Shown here piece by piece: positions 23,001-34,650 of a stretch of 64,000 nt of DNA; within the stretch, counting starts at the first letter, position 1; every line of letters begins with the position of its first letter. The position numbers were made by a program, and so were the translations under genes. A model generated the notes under the pieces. The model had not been told where the DNA came from, made no database searches, and saw nothing but the letters and a program-made list of their open reading frames with translations. The DNA comes from Corydoras sp. C115 (Eukaryota; Chordata; Actinopteri; Siluriformes; Callichthyidae): positions 5,250,001-5,314,000 of the forward strand of contig JAFMOC010000037.1 of assembly GCA_019802505.1 (NCBI GenBank), in the 5' to 3' direction.

Positions 23001-24477
23001 TTTCAAGTGTTTTCAAATGTACAGTGTTCATGAATTCTACATTTTATTTATTTTATCTAACTTCACAATATATGACATATCTTTACAAGGCAATCAATAC
23101 ATCATTTAAATGCCCTTGTTAACAAATTTTATTTTTTTAATTACTCTGTATTTTGCAATTTGAGCAAATAGACAAACAAATTTTTTTAAGTCATATGAAA
23201 AAATGTGTGTTTGCATTGTAACACTTATCTTAAATATTACTAGATCAGTAAGGACATAAATTTAAATTGTGAAATCAAATCGCCTGAAGATTTACATTTG
23301 TTACAGTTTTGATTACTCGTCATCCTTAACTGACATTTTTTGTTTTTTCTTCAGGTCCTGTTTACTTTTTTTCTTCCTTTTGCTACTCATTCACCATTGT
23401 AAGTGTCACTTATCACTTAATAAAATGCCAGATCATGCCTCATATGATGACATGCCATATGGTTTATGTGTCTTTCAGCATTGTTGGACACTTCTGTTAC
23501 AGCCGTTGAAGGAGGTAAAGCTATTTTGCACTGTACAAGTGACAAATCGGAGTTGGACGTCTCCTGGCGATTCGAAGAATCAACACGAAACATAGTGGTC
23601 ATTGACATCCTCAATAACATTGAGAATTATCGTGACCAAAATTCATTGTTCAAAGGCAGAGTCAAAGGTTTCCCATCAGAGTTTGCCAAAGGAAACTACT
23701 CCATCCAACTGAGTGATGTAACACTCTCAGATAGGGGAAAATATTCCTGCACCATCTCGCCACCAGCTGTTCAAAACACAAAACTGACTGTAACAGGTAC
23801 ATTTAAATTTATCATCATTTATCATTTATTTAAATTTATGTACATTTATCATTAAACCTATCTATACTCCAAACATCCAGAGGGTCTTGGAAACTTTTCA
23901 TTCATTATCTCCCACTTTATCCTCTATTAGGGTCGCGGTGGGGTTCCCCATGCCCATCCAGGGGAGAACGTCTCGGGTGCTGGGCAGATAGACCCAGGAC
24001 AGGGCGCCAATCCATCGCTGGGCACACACTCACACAGACACACTCTATATGGGGCAATTTGGAGAACTCAATTGACTTGACCCATGTTTTTGGACTGTGG
24101 GAGGAAACCGGAGAACCCGGAGGAAACCCACGCGGACACGGGGAGAACATGGAAACTCCACCCAGATGGGGATTCGAACCAGGAATCCCTAGCGCTAACC
24201 ACTAAGCCACTGTGCCGCCCTCTTGGAAACTTAGTTTACTAATTATTTGTTAGTGCAGCACACAAGGCCTTAATGCAAAATATCAATCTTACATGTTTAT
24301 TGTGTTTTAATATAATGAAATAATATAATTCTTAGTTTCTTAAAATTTGTTTTGTTTTTCTGTTAAGCAAAAAGATTGCCGATTACGGTGGAACGTGCTG
24401 AGCCGATGGGAGGAACAGGAAAACCAGACTGTATGATGTCTGTTTTGCTTGGATGTGCATTGTTATGCATGTTATAA
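20048..24477 (+). CDS. Gene E: B7/butyrophilin-like single V-set protein, possible GPI anchor
   Basis: Predicted 168-aa protein. Exons: 20048-20082 (tentative), 23355-23398, 23479-23796, 24368-24477. The last three join by clean GT/AG sites in matching phase. The first is inferred because its ATG exon ends at AG|GTATGT in exactly the phase needed to read into SCLLFFFLLLLIHH; it needs transcript proof. The V domain has Cys45, Trp56, the DQNSLFKGR segment, GNYSIQLSDVTLSDRGKYSC and Cys117, a pattern known from B7, MOG and butyrophilin V-sets. The C terminus is a hydrophobic stretch (MMSVLLGCALLCML) ending at the stop, preceded by GGTGKPDC, which suits a GPI-attachment signal or a tail-less anchor. 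An AATAAA follows at 24482. Intron 1 holds several SINEs and intron 3 holds a SINE with target-site duplication. Confidence 0.62.
20407..20617 (-). mobile_element. SINE family 1, partial, in gene E intron 1
   Basis: Body and head present, 3' third missing. Confidence 0.8.
20637..20838 (-). mobile_element. tRNA-derived SINE, family 2
   Basis: Read on the minus strand: head GTGGTAGCTCAGTGGATAGG with TCAATCTGAAGG, then a body with TTGAGCAAGCCCCTTAA, and a 3' end TTTGGATAAAAGCATC shared with the LINE tail at 1005-1050. Confidence 0.7.
21221..21420 (-). mobile_element. SINE family 2
   Basis: Complete-looking copy: GAGCTACCACTCCC end is the tRNA-like head; TTACATTTGGTCATTTAGCA end is the tail. 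Confidence 0.75.
21450..21765 (+). repeat. Segmental duplication block 3, copy 1
   Basis: Matches 26560-26905 (GACCTTTGGTAAA.., GTTGGATTGG.GTATG, GGTCATGCTGTGTGA, CTAATGAAGCTAC). In gene E intron 1. Coding nature not supported. Confidence 0.75.
22382..22505. repeat. Third dispersed repeat family, inverse fragment
   Basis: GAGCAAGATACCTAACAATT and ACCGGGCGCTGCATACAAGG. Confidence 0.4.
22534..22844 (+). mobile_element. SINE family 1 in gene E intron 1
   Basis: Flanked by AACTTATTTTTCA and AATTTATTTTTCA; (GGAT)n tail. Confidence 0.85.
23899..24220 (-). mobile_element. SINE family 1 in gene E intron 3
   Basis: Target duplication TCTTGGAAACTT at 23885 and 24221. Confidence 0.9.
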
Positions 24478-24481
24478 TCCT

Positions 24482-24487
24482 AATAAA
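24482..24487 (+). other. Gene E polyadenylation signal
   Basis: AATAAA 5 bp after the stop codon, implying a very short 3' UTR. Confidence 0.6.
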
Positions 24488-24862
24488 GCTTTATGGAATA
24501 GTGTGAGTTTTAAGGTGAGGTAGGAGACGTTCATTTTTGAACTCCTGGACTCAACTCATTTAAAAAAAAAAAGATGCTATTCTGCTTTATTAAGATATTT
24601 TACAAATAGTGCAGCACTTAAAATTAAATCACTAAAAAATGAGCTGGTACACAGTTAGCCAGCATTGATCTTCATAGTATTGTACTGGACTGTTAAATCT
24701 GCCACCTAAAACTCACTAATGAATAAACTCCAATACTGCATGATGCATCCAATAACACATTAGTCCCATTATAACTGCTGTAAAATGTTACAATCTTTAC
24801 ATTCCTTTCTATTTATTTCATTATTTATTTTTTACATAAGTGTATCTTCATATTTTATTTGA

Positions 24863-24965
24863 GGGCGCAGTAACTCAGTGATTAGAGTATTGTCAATCTG
24901 AAGGTTGGGGTTCAAATCCCAGTTGGGATGGTTGGGGTTCAAATCACTGAAGTTACCAATGTTGG
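24863..24965 (+). mobile_element. SINE family 2, head fragment
   Basis: GCAGTAACTCAGTGATTAGAG, TCAATCTGAAGGTTGGGGTT; a short duplication of GGTTGGGGTTCAAATC lies inside. Confidence 0.65.
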
Positions 24966-25184
24966 TGCTACTAAGTTCATTAAATGTAGTATTTTTCTGA
25001 GTCGTTCTAATAAAAATAACATCAGAATAGTCATCTGCAGTTTGTTTTTTGTGGTAATGTCTGACAATATAAATGATTGTATTTTGCAACCTTTGTGAAT
25101 CAGTCATGTGGGGAAAAATATTTAATACATCAAATGTGTCTTGGTATAATAAGAAGTGCATATTGTTTAAAAAAAAAAAAAGGG

Positions 25185-25360
25185 CACCGATCTACTGCTT
25201 GGCACACACTCTCTCTCACACACATACACATGGCATATATAGGCAATATAGGGCATCCAATTTACATTAAACTCATGTTTTTGGACTGTGGGAGGAATCT
25301 GAAGAACCCGGAGGAAACACTGGGAGAACATGGAAAACGTGCTAATCACCATGCTGCCCT
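25185..25360 (-). mobile_element. SINE family 1, old diverged fragment
   Basis: Recognisable by TTTTTGGACTGTGGGAGGAA and GAACCCGGAGGAAAC; ends decayed. Confidence 0.65.
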
Positions 25361-25369
25361 TCAGTAAAA

Positions 25370-25567
25370 TTGGGGTCATTTAGCAGACGCTTTTATCCAA
25401 AGCAACTTACAAGGTGAGCACAGGGTTCATCACAACACCCCTGGAGCAATGAGGGTTAAGGGCCTTGCTCAAGGACCCACACTGGTAACTTCAGTGGACC
25501 TGGGATTTGAACCCACAACCTTCACATTGATAGCCCAACACCCTGACCACTGAGCTAACCCGCCCCC
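25370..25567 (-). mobile_element. SINE family 2
   Basis: TTTAGCAGACGCTTTTATCC tail end, GAGCTAACCCGCCCCC head end. Confidence 0.75.
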
Positions 25568-25837
25568 TTCAGTAGAACTTTAATTTCGTATGTATAGTGT
25601 ATTGCATTTGTGCAGGTAATTATAAAAGTGTTAGTGAAACTGGGTGAGTTAGATAGTAAAACTGGGTGCTTAGTGAGTTCAGAAAAAGGTAAGTAAATAA
25701 AGTGGCCACAAATCAACCTAAATTGTCAAGGGCAGTTGTTTAGTAGTATTTTTATACATATAAAATTCTCTTCATAATAATTAAAAAGTAATTTTGTTAC
25801 AATTATAAATTTATTTACTGAAATAATATCTGAAATA

Positions 25838-26185
25838 GCGGCACGGTGGCTTAGTGGTTAGCACGTTCGCCTCAGCGCTAGGGGTTCCCGGTTCGAATCC
25901 CCATCTGGGTGGAGTTTCCATGTTCTCCCCGTGTCTGCGTGGGTTTCCTCCGGGTTCTCCGGTTTCCTCCCACAGTCCAAAAACATGGATCAAGTTAATT
26001 GAATTCTCAAAATTGCCCCATATAAAGTGTGTCTGTGTGAGTGAGTGTTTGCCCAGCGATGGATTGGTGCCCTGTCCTGGGTGTGTCTGCCCGGCGCCTG
26101 GGATGTTCTCCCCTGGATGGGCATGGGGAACCCCACCGCGACCCTAATAGAGGATAAAGCGGGAGATAATGAATGAAATGAATGA
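25838..26185 (+). mobile_element. SINE family 1, full length
   Basis: Target duplication ATATCTGAAATA. Confidence 0.9.
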
Positions 26186-26559
26186 ATATCTGAAATATTT
26201 ATACCGTCCACGTGCTCATGTCCAGAGAGTTTCTTTTTCGTGATCTGGACATAACAGCTGTTTTCTAGATAATTTTATTTTAAGAGGGCGATAAATACGT
26301 TTAGCCTATGACTTGCTTATATGTGGAAGGATTTCTCCTCAAGTTATTCTGCGAATCCACTAACCTGTTAACCATGATCAATCAAAAGATTTCACAACTG
26401 CTATTCAAAGATGTTCCTTTTTACGTAGAGAAGCGAGTCATACAAAGGAGATGCCAAATACGAAAAAGCAGATCTCATCACGTAAACAATCACTTTGGTC
26501 ACATGAAGGATCAGGGCACATATTTTAATGGATTCAATGTGACCCCTTGTGCAGTGGTC

Positions 26560-26905
26560 CAACATCCGAATTTTGGCTTATATACATCTAGACCTTTGGT
26601 AAATTTCCCCTGTAATTTAGTGCCTTTAATGACATTTTCTTTATAAGTCATGTCTGTTGGATTGGGGTATGTGGGGTTACATTCTTTAGCATTTGTCAAA
26701 ATATGCCTGCATTCATTCTGTCCCATCCCAGGTTTGGCAACACAGAAGAAAGGGATTTGGCACTGTTACAGAACAAAACTTGCTCAATATGATAATGCAT
26801 GACTTCTTGGTGGAGAGGTCATGCTGTGTGAGGAAATGCTCACCTAATGAAGCTACGTACAAAAGGTTACAAAACAGCATAGTACAGAGCATAGTAGAGG
26901 AAGTG
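26560..26905 (+). repeat. Segmental duplication block 3, copy 2
   Basis: Downstream of gene E; partner of 21450-21765. A 112-codon ORF overlaps it but is not shared by the partner, so I do not call a gene. Confidence 0.75.
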
Positions 26906-27847
26906 CTATGCAAACAAATGAACTGACAATCCAACTACTTTATTCTGATGTAAATCATTGAAAAATGAACCATTAGGACATGATTATGCGTGGAGCATGT
27001 TGAAACAGTAGCCAAAACCATTGACCTAAATCAGATATTTATTTAAGTGTTTCTTAGTGTATTAAAAGTGCATATAATAAAAGAAAAGATTGTTGAAACT
27101 GTTGGAGGTACTTTTCTTATTAAAAAGATCTGATCTGATTTGCTCAGGATTTGTGGCATCATGACGCCCGGATCAAAACTTCAGTTCAAATTTTTTTAAA
27201 TTAAAGAAGTTTGTATGTGCTTGCATGCTGAATACAAATAATAAGATAAGAGATGTAGGTGTGGTCAGTGACATTCTGCAGACATCAGAACTTTGTATTA
27301 AATGCAAACCACAGACTATTGTCAATAAAAATTTGACCTGCTTCCAAAAACTTTTATTTTATATTTTTTTATATGTACATTTTATTGAATCTGTTTTCTT
27401 GCAGATTATGAAAAAGAGAGAGTGTAGTGAGCATAAAACAGGGAAGTGTATCAAATAAAGTGGTCACAAATCAACGAAAAATGTCAATAGAATTTTGACT
27501 AAAATCAAACATCTAGTTCTTACGTAAACCTTTTTGCAGTATTTTTTATATATATAACATTTTCCTTCTTTTATAATAGTTAAAATGTCATTTTTGTTAT
27601 TCGATATAATTGTATGAATTTATTTCCTGAAATATTTAACCTAAAGAAATAAAACAACCCATAATTTGATCAGTTTACTGAATTTTTGTGATTTGTTGCT
27701 TAAAGCTATTTAAAACTTATGATTTTGAGCTCAAATAGTTTAATACCTTGATCTCTTTAACATTACAATGTTAAATTGAAGAGTAATACATTTTGTTATA
27801 TTTACAGTTAATATTTCAAATTTAACATTTTTAAATAATGAACTTAC

Positions 27848-27999
27848 TATTCTTTTCGCTGTTGCGATGGTCATTGTAGAAGTGTGAACTGTAAATGGGA
27901 ACGTCAGTTTCACTGTCCAAACCACCAGCGGTGGAAATACTAGGGGAAACTTGCCTGCCCCTTCTTGGAAAAAGCATAGGGTCGTCCACTCCAATATAA
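27848..27999 (-). pseudogene. Orphan exon-like segment, tyrosine-containing (copy 2)
   Basis: On the minus strand a block bounded by TTTACAG and GTAAGT stays open for about 50 codons; its end reads GGLDSETDVPIYSSHFYND, which looks like a receptor tail with tyrosines. No matching V or transmembrane exon was found on this strand. The paralogous block is at 2020-2133. Either a tail exon left from a lost inverted gene, or chance. Low certainty. Confidence 0.3.
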
Positions 28000-28299
28000 C
28001 TGTAAACATAATTATGTACATTTAAATAAATATTAATTGTATGCATATAAAGAACTAAAGCTTATATTTATGCAAGAGGTTTACTTCTAAGTTTCAAATG
28101 ATTCATTCACCCCTATATATGCACACAGTGGTTTGTTCCAAATTTAAAAGAAACACAGGTACAGGTTCAGGTACACACCTACTTAGTTCACTGTATGTGT
28201 GCAACTGTAATTACTGACAAGTATATCTAATAACTACTGTACAATGGGTACTGAGATTATATCAGATATTTAGCTTATACCATTTAATATAACAAACAT

Positions 28300-28650
28300 T
28301 CATTCATTCATTCATTATCTCCCGCTTTATCCTCTATTAGGGTCGCGGTCGGGTTCCCCATGCCCATCCAGAGGAGAACGTTTCGGGCGCTGGGCAGATA
28401 GACCCAGGACAGGGCGCCAATCCATCGCTGGGCCCACACTCACTCACACAGACACACTCTATATGGGGCAACTTGGAGAACTCAATTGGCTTGATCCATG
28501 TTTTTGGACTGTGGGAGGAAACCGGAGAACCCGGAGGAAACCCACGAGGACATGGGGAGAACATAAAAACTCCACCCAGATGGGGATTCGAACCAGGAAT
28601 CCCTAGCGCTGAGAGGTGAACGTGCTAACCACTAAGCCACCGTGCCGCCC
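28300..28650 (-). mobile_element. SINE family 1, full length
   Basis: Target duplication AACAAACAT at 28291 and 28651; abuts the fold-back MITE. Confidence 0.9.
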
Positions 28651-28658
28651 AACAAACA

Positions 28659-29144
28659 TACAGTACCAGTCAAAAGTTTGAGCACACCAAAGTGTGATTT
28701 CCTCCACTTACCATAAAGATGGACTTTGTAGTTTTACAGTTACAGTCTGTAGTACCTCTGTTTTCCTTGTTTTTGTTAGTCCCTTGTTGGTTATCTGTCC
28801 TCTATTGGTCAGGACCATCACAGAACAGGCATATTTTAGGTGGTATATTGTTTGTCAGTTCTGCAGTTATACTGATGTGGTGAGAGGGTTTTAGTGCAGC
28901 AGTGCGGCTGTAGTTTTATTTAAACACCTCACTGACACTGCTGGGACAGGAATAATGCACCAACCAAATAATACCTGCTCTGTGGTGCTACTATTGGGGT
29001 CCTGACCATTAGAGAACAGAGCAAAGGGGGCGTACACAGTATAAGGCTGTAATTGTAGAACTACATACTTAATAGTAAGTGGAACTGATAATAGACAATA
29101 AGTGGAGCAAAAAGGAGTTGTGTCCACTTATGACTGATACTGTA
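28659..29144. mobile_element. Fold-back Tc1/mariner-like MITE, copy 1
   Basis: Ends TACAGTACCAGTCAAAAG and TGACTGATACTGTA. The two halves are inverted repeats of each other over much of their length (TGTGGTG / CACCACA-type blocks around ATTGGTCAGGACC and GGTCCTGACCATTAG), so the single strand would fold into a long hairpin. Confidence 0.7.
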
Positions 29145-29514
29145 CGTCAGTGCAATGAAACATTTATAATGCTCATTTGATAAACCCTGTTATTAAACAT
29201 TCTAGCAGCAAACAACACGCCAATCGGATGCTAATGTCGCCCCCTGTTGTGGAAAAAAGAGGAAAACTAATATCAGATCGGAATATGGTCTACTTGTGTA
29301 AGAAAAAGAGAATACAGAATAATAAACATGTAAAAAAAAATATATTCTAGTGTTAACTGATTGGCCAGGCTCCTGTGGAAGTGGCTTATTCTCATCGTGC
29401 ATGTGTGGCTTTCCTCTGGCAGCTCTAACTTTCTTTTAAACTCCAAAGATGTGAAAAGCACACGAATAAGATGGTAAATTGTTTTAAATGTTAAAAATAA
29501 ACTTAGCAGTTCGG

Positions 29515-29585
29515 GACGTTCGGCTCCATGTTCTTTCCAATGTCTGCATAGGTTTTCTCTGGGTTCTCCAGTTTCCTCACTGTCC
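29515..29585 (+). mobile_element. SINE family 1, very old body fragment
   Basis: Only the CCATGTTCT..GGTTCTCCAGTTTCC part is left. Confidence 0.5.
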
Positions 29586-30059
29586 TATATTAAGTGTATT
29601 TTCTGTATTTAAATTTTATCACAGTGTGTTTGTAACCGTTTTATTAAAGCATTAGGACACTTAAAGTAATAAATCAAGAGAAAAGGGTGTTGTAGCTTTA
29701 TGTGTACGTAAATATTTGAGAGTTCAAGGATGCGCTAATCACTGCCGAACACATCGATCCAAACAGTCCAACATAATGGAGCACCGAGTGCTCGCTTTAA
29801 TATACCATATTAGGCACTGCGCTTACGCCCCCTCGTGTTTTATTGCTGTAATGGACATATAGTATCACTAACACTGTGCATGGAGTCAGGAAAACTATGT
29901 GGCCTGCCCCCCCAATCAGTTGCACCTGGGTGCTCTTAATAAAGCTAATCATACCCGTTTCTGTGCTTCATGAATGCTGTCTCTGGTCCTTTTTTGTGTC
30001 CATACTTACAAAACACATTAATACTAATAAAAGTAAAACATAAGTTTATTAATTAAATT

Positions 30060-30418
30060 TATTCATTCATTCATTCATTCATTATCTTCCGCTTTATCCT
30101 CTATTAGGGTCGCGAGGGGGTTCCCCATGCCCATCATGGGGAGAATGTTTCAGGCGCTGGGCAGCTACACCCAGGACAGGGCGCCAATCTATCACTGGGC
30201 ACACACTCACTCACACAGACACGCATGCGTACACACTCTATATGGGGCAATTTGGAGAACTCAATTGACTTGTTCAATGTTTTTGGACTGTGGGAGGAAA
30301 CCAGAGAACCCGGAGGAAACACGGGGAGAACATGGAAACTCCACCCAGATTGGGATTCGAACCGGGAATCCCTAGTGCTGAGAGGCGAACGTGCTAACCA
30401 CTAAGCCACCGTGCCGCC
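30060..30418 (-). mobile_element. SINE family 1, full length
   Basis: Flanked by AATTAAATTTATT and AATAAAATTTATT. The gene A side lacks it. Confidence 0.88.
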
Positions 30419-30724
30419 TAATAAAATTTATTTTTAGTAATTACTTAAAATTATTTGTTACTAGTGAGGAATATTGTTTATCTATCAGTATGCAAAAGCC
30501 TTTCCCAAATGTCCATCGTAATAGTTTATAGCTGGTACTTTCACTTAGATAATTTATATATGCAATTTGGTCTAAAGTTTAATAATTTTTTGTACCTGAA
30601 AATATAAAAGTAACTTATCAAACAAAAACATGGCAAAATACAGTGTGAATCTATTTTAGTTTAATAGGTTAATTTATGAAACTGCATTTTTAACTAGAAT
30701 AGAAAAAATTAAATATGTGATCAG

Positions 30725-30824
30725 TGACTTTAGCCTTGACCACTTCCTCTCAGAAATTTTTCTGAAATGAGCTGCAAGTTCCTGACTGAATTGTGACTTC
30801 AGAGTAGTGTGTTCAGACTGCAAA
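30725..30824 (+). promoter_or_regulatory. Gene C proximal promoter, PU.1/ETS-like site
   Basis: CACTTCCTCT at 30741-30750, about 75 bp before the start codon, in the block shared with genes A and D. Confidence 0.4.
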
Positions 30825-32638
30825 ATGAAAATAATCCAGCTTCATTTCTGTAAGTACTTAATTTAAGTGTGTATTATGTGTGCTGAACATCTTTTTTTAA
30901 GTTTAAGTTTATGGTATTTTTAAACCAGAGGACGACTGTTAATCTTTCATTTTGTTTGTGTGATTGTGTATTTTTTTTTTTTTTTTAGATATTCTTGTAT
31001 GGTGTGAAGCTGTACTGAGTTTGACAGAAAAGTTGGTAAATTTGGGGGGAAATGTGACTATGAATTGTGAAATTTCTTCAAATAATGTGTTTTGGTTTTT
31101 AATTAAACCTTCAGAACCCCCACTCTTTATATTACGTTCATATTCCAGCAGTTCTCTGGCAGCAGATTACATCAATCAAACCCTCAGCCAGAAATTCTCA
31201 CTGCAACTAAATAGTAGTTTATTTATACAAAATATCAGTGAAGATGAATTAGGAATCTACTTTTGCACAGTGGCTACACCTAAGATCATCAGCAGCATCA
31301 GAGTTCACATTCAGAGTCAAACTGGTAAGTTTTTTTGTTTGTTTGTTTTTTTCAAATGAAAATGAGTCACGCTGAGAAATCACGCTGAAAACATTATCCA
31401 CATATTCTCATAAATAAACTCCACCTTTGTCAAACCCAGCTTATCAGTCTGATGTGCTGAACTAGATTCTCAATTTATTTTCAGAAAATCAGACACTTGC
31501 AAAAGAGCAGGAGCACTACTCTGACAAAGAAAAGATTAAAATCTGGCAGATCCTTTTCTTCTTAGCAGTAATGATGAACTCTGTTGTATTTGTTACATTC
31601 AGTTGTTACATAGGTGAGTTTCAGTTATTAAACAATATTCCAATAACATTTTATATATGTAAAAACAATTATAACATATAGTTGTAATAATAACAGTTTA
31701 TTAACAGTTGAGAGTAAATGATTGTTAGTGGATTGCTACATTCATAGTTATTTACTTGTAAACATATTGATAATGTTCCTTTGATTAATTCTGCTCACAT
31801 TGTGAAATTTATAGTTCATCACTGCAAATGTTCTAAACAAGATCCAGATTCTGAGCCGAATCAAGAAGTTCAGAACAGTCAGGTAAGGTTTTGACGTGTT
31901 AACCAAAATGACCTACAGCATCAAGGAGCACATAATTTATTTATTACTTTGACTCGACATACATTTCACAATTTACTTGCTAAAACCAGGTTGTTTAAAC
32001 ACTTCCCAAAGTTTTTTTTTTTTTTTTTTTCCGGAAAAGTGTTTCCAGGTTTTTTTTTGTATTTTTTTTTTAAATAAAATTTGACAATGCCACATTAATT
32101 TTCTTTCTCTGTCACGTGGTTTTTAGTTTTATTTCAGATTTTTTGTGAAATAAACTAGGAAGTTATTTGTGCATTAAAACACATTATATACTGCTGGTTG
32201 GTGTCTCCATGTTCCTGTCGTTACTGTGATCTCTCTTCACACTGTAGGTCTTCGTGGTTTGTTCAGATGCCACTGTGCAAACTGCCATACTCTTTGTAAA
32301 AGAAATATTACTTTTAAATACCTTTTATAACAGAGGTCCTAAACATTAGTGTGTATCTTTCATCACAACAGAAAAATGTCAGTCTACAGTAATGTGTAAA
32401 ATGACCTTGCTGTGATCATCCATCTGCAATAAGAACTGATCAATTGATCAATTAATCAATCAATAAACATATTTTTAGATTATTAAATGCATACTTGAAT
32501 TTACATTTCTTTTTATAAATAACATATACATTTTACTTTCAGACTTCATCTGAATGATGTTTCTTTTATTTATAGAGCTGGTGTGATGAAGACGACATTG
32601 ACATCTTGACTGCAGTAGTTTTCAAATCCAAAAGCTAA
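30825..32638 (+). CDS. Gene C: single V-set Ig receptor, near-duplicate of gene A
   Basis: Predicted 206-aa protein. Exons: 30825-30849, 30989-31324, 31485-31613, 31815-31882, 32576-32638, phases 1-1-1-0. Signal peptide about 1-19; V-set domain with Cys35, Trp44, EDELGIYFC and Cys101; N-glycosylation sites NVT, NQT (twice), NSS and NIS. The transmembrane segment (about 141-163) carries Asn152 and is three codons longer than in gene A, gaining a Cys-Tyr-Ile. The tail has no cytoplasmic tyrosine and ends DILTAVVFKSKS, as in A; it differs by a DI insertion. Introns and flanks align with gene A, so the two arose by segmental duplication. The 3' UTR contains a SINE (32793-33147) that is absent from gene A. 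AATAAA at 33238. Both copies are open, so both may be functional. Confidence 0.8.
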
Positions 32639-32792
32639 AACACATCTTCCCGTTTATCTTACTGTTAATCCTTTGTTCCAAACCATACACCTCAAATGTA
32701 TTTTTGAGCTTTTTTTCAGTAACCATATAACACAGCAGTGCAATCAGTTTTTAAATGTTTTAAGTCAAGAAAATTTTTAAGTCAAGAAAATT

Positions 32793-33147
32793 CATTCATT
32801 TATTCATTCATTATCTTCCGCTTAATCCTATATTAGGGTCGCGGGGGGTTCCCCATGCCCATCCAGGGGGGAACATGTCGGGCGCTGGGCAGATACACCC
32901 AAGACAGGACGGCAATCTATCGCTGGGCACACACTCACTCACACACACACACACTCTATATGGGGCAATTTGGAGAACTCAATTGACTTGATCCATGTTT
33001 TTGGACTGTGGGAGGAAACCTGAGAACCCAGAAGAAACCCACGCGGACAAGGGGAGAACATGGAAACTCCACCCAGATTGGGATTCGAACCGGGAATCCC
33101 TAGCGCTGAGAGGTGAACGTGCTAACCACTAAGCCACCGTGCCGCCT
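32793..33147 (-). mobile_element. SINE family 1 in gene C 3' UTR
   Basis: Target duplication GTCAAGAAAATT at 32781-32792 and 33148-33159; the corresponding gene A sequence near 6705 is empty. Confidence 0.92.
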
Positions 33148-33237
33148 GTCAAGAAAATTGTAGATTGTAAATTTAACAAAGTTGTATTTATATCTGTCTG
33201 TAATGAATGCATCTGATGACCGACTGCTACTAATTCA

Positions 33238-33243
33238 AATAAA
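33238..33243 (+). other. Gene C polyadenylation signal
   Basis: AATAAA, pushed downstream by the SINE in the 3' UTR. Confidence 0.6.
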
Positions 33244-33737
33244 TAAAAAAGACACCCGTCTCAACCCTATTGTTTGATGCAATATTTTTAGCTGTAAAAT
33301 TCAATATGTTACATTTAAAATAGACTTTTACTAGATTAAGTTTTTTTTTATTTGTCTTTTATATAGTTAAGAATCTGACTGAATCTGTAATGATGTATTG
33401 ATGAATCCTGTTTGTTGTACCAGGTTTGAAAGGTCATTTCAGGCTTTGTATCATAATTGTATCTTGAAATCTCATGAAGATCCACGTTCATGATTTTTTT
33501 CCTTTACTTCAGATATTAGCAGCATTAGTTACAACATGAGCATGTTAACTTCTTATGATTGATATAATTTTAAAGACTATGAGATTTTTATGTGATTTCA
33601 TTTGACCTCCCGATAACAGTCGCTGCTCCGGCTTTCACTGGGGAAACCACACATGTTCATTAAATCTGATATAAGTTAGAACTATTAATGTATATTGTTA
33701 CAGAGGTTTATATAGAAGTAGTTTGAGGCGGGCGGGC

Positions 33738-34087
33738 GGGCGGCACGGTGGCTTAGTGGTTAGCCCGTTCGCCTCTCAGCGCTAGGGATACCCGGTTCGA
33801 ATCCCCATCTGGGTGGAGTTTCCATGTTCTCCCCGTGTCTGCGTGAGTTTCCTCCGGGTTCTCCGGTTTCCTCCCACAGTCCAAAAACATGGAGCAAGTA
33901 AATTAATCTCAAAATTGCCCCATTTAGAGTGTGTCTGTGTGAGTGAGTGTGTGTGCCCAGAGATGGATTGGCAACCTGTCCTGGGTCTATCTGCCCAGCG
34001 CTCGAGGCGTTCTCCCCTGGATGGGCATGGGGAACCCCACCGCGACCCTAATAGAGGATAAAGCGGGAGATAATGAATGAATGAATG
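33738..34087 (+). mobile_element. SINE family 1, full length
   Basis: Target duplication AGTTTGAGGCGGG. Confidence 0.88.
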
Positions 34088-34299
34088 AGTTTGAGGCGGG
34101 AGGTGTAAACGAAGTGAATGCGGAACGGCGACATGAGACAACCGCATATGTAAACATATCAAAATAAAAGTCCAAAATGTCCAACGAAAAGAACAAAACA
34201 AAATCTGAGAGGTGTTTGCAAACCTCTTCTCAAATAGTGGGCAGTGTGGTGCATGGGGGGGGGGGGGGGGCGCATAACAAGATATCACAGAGCAAGTGA

Positions 34300-34650
34300 T
34301 ATTAAGTGTACTGAACAAACCCTCAAGAGACAACATGGAGAAATATTTAACAGAGATGAGGAGAGAGACGAAGATAATGAGAGCAACAAAAGTCAAACGA
34401 AATTTAAAATGAGGAAATATGACGAAGCGTGTGTCGTTTTGCTTCACTGTAACTAAAGGTGGGAGACGAAGAAAGACCGGTGTGTCTGCTGTGTCTTTAA
34501 ATGTTGGCAGTGGACATCATGGAATAAATGAAGGCGTCTCTTAAAGACATTACACCCCGATCACGCTGATAACCACTTGAGTTTTTTAATCATAAACGTG
34601 ATGAGTAGAGCCATTAATCACCCCGCTTTATGAAAGCTACTTCAGAAAAG
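34300..34650 (+). mobile_element. Relic of hAT transposase BED zinc-finger exon
   Basis: Short stretches in different frames recall the N-terminus of Charlie/ZBED-type hAT proteins: KMRKYDEACVV, then a Cys-x2-Cys-like VCCVFKC, and LKTLHPDHADNHLSFL, matching the family's HP.HADK.L.FF block. Frameshifts between them. The rest of the transposase is absent. Confidence 0.5.

Noticed and set aside
26308..26646. 112-codon ORF near gene E
   Set aside because: Partly in the duplicated block 26560-26905; the partner at 21450 is not open, and there are no domain or splice signals.
28694..29127. ORFs at 28694-28894 (+) and 28891-29127 (-)
   Set aside because: Both lie within the fold-back MITE and are mirror readings of its inverted halves.
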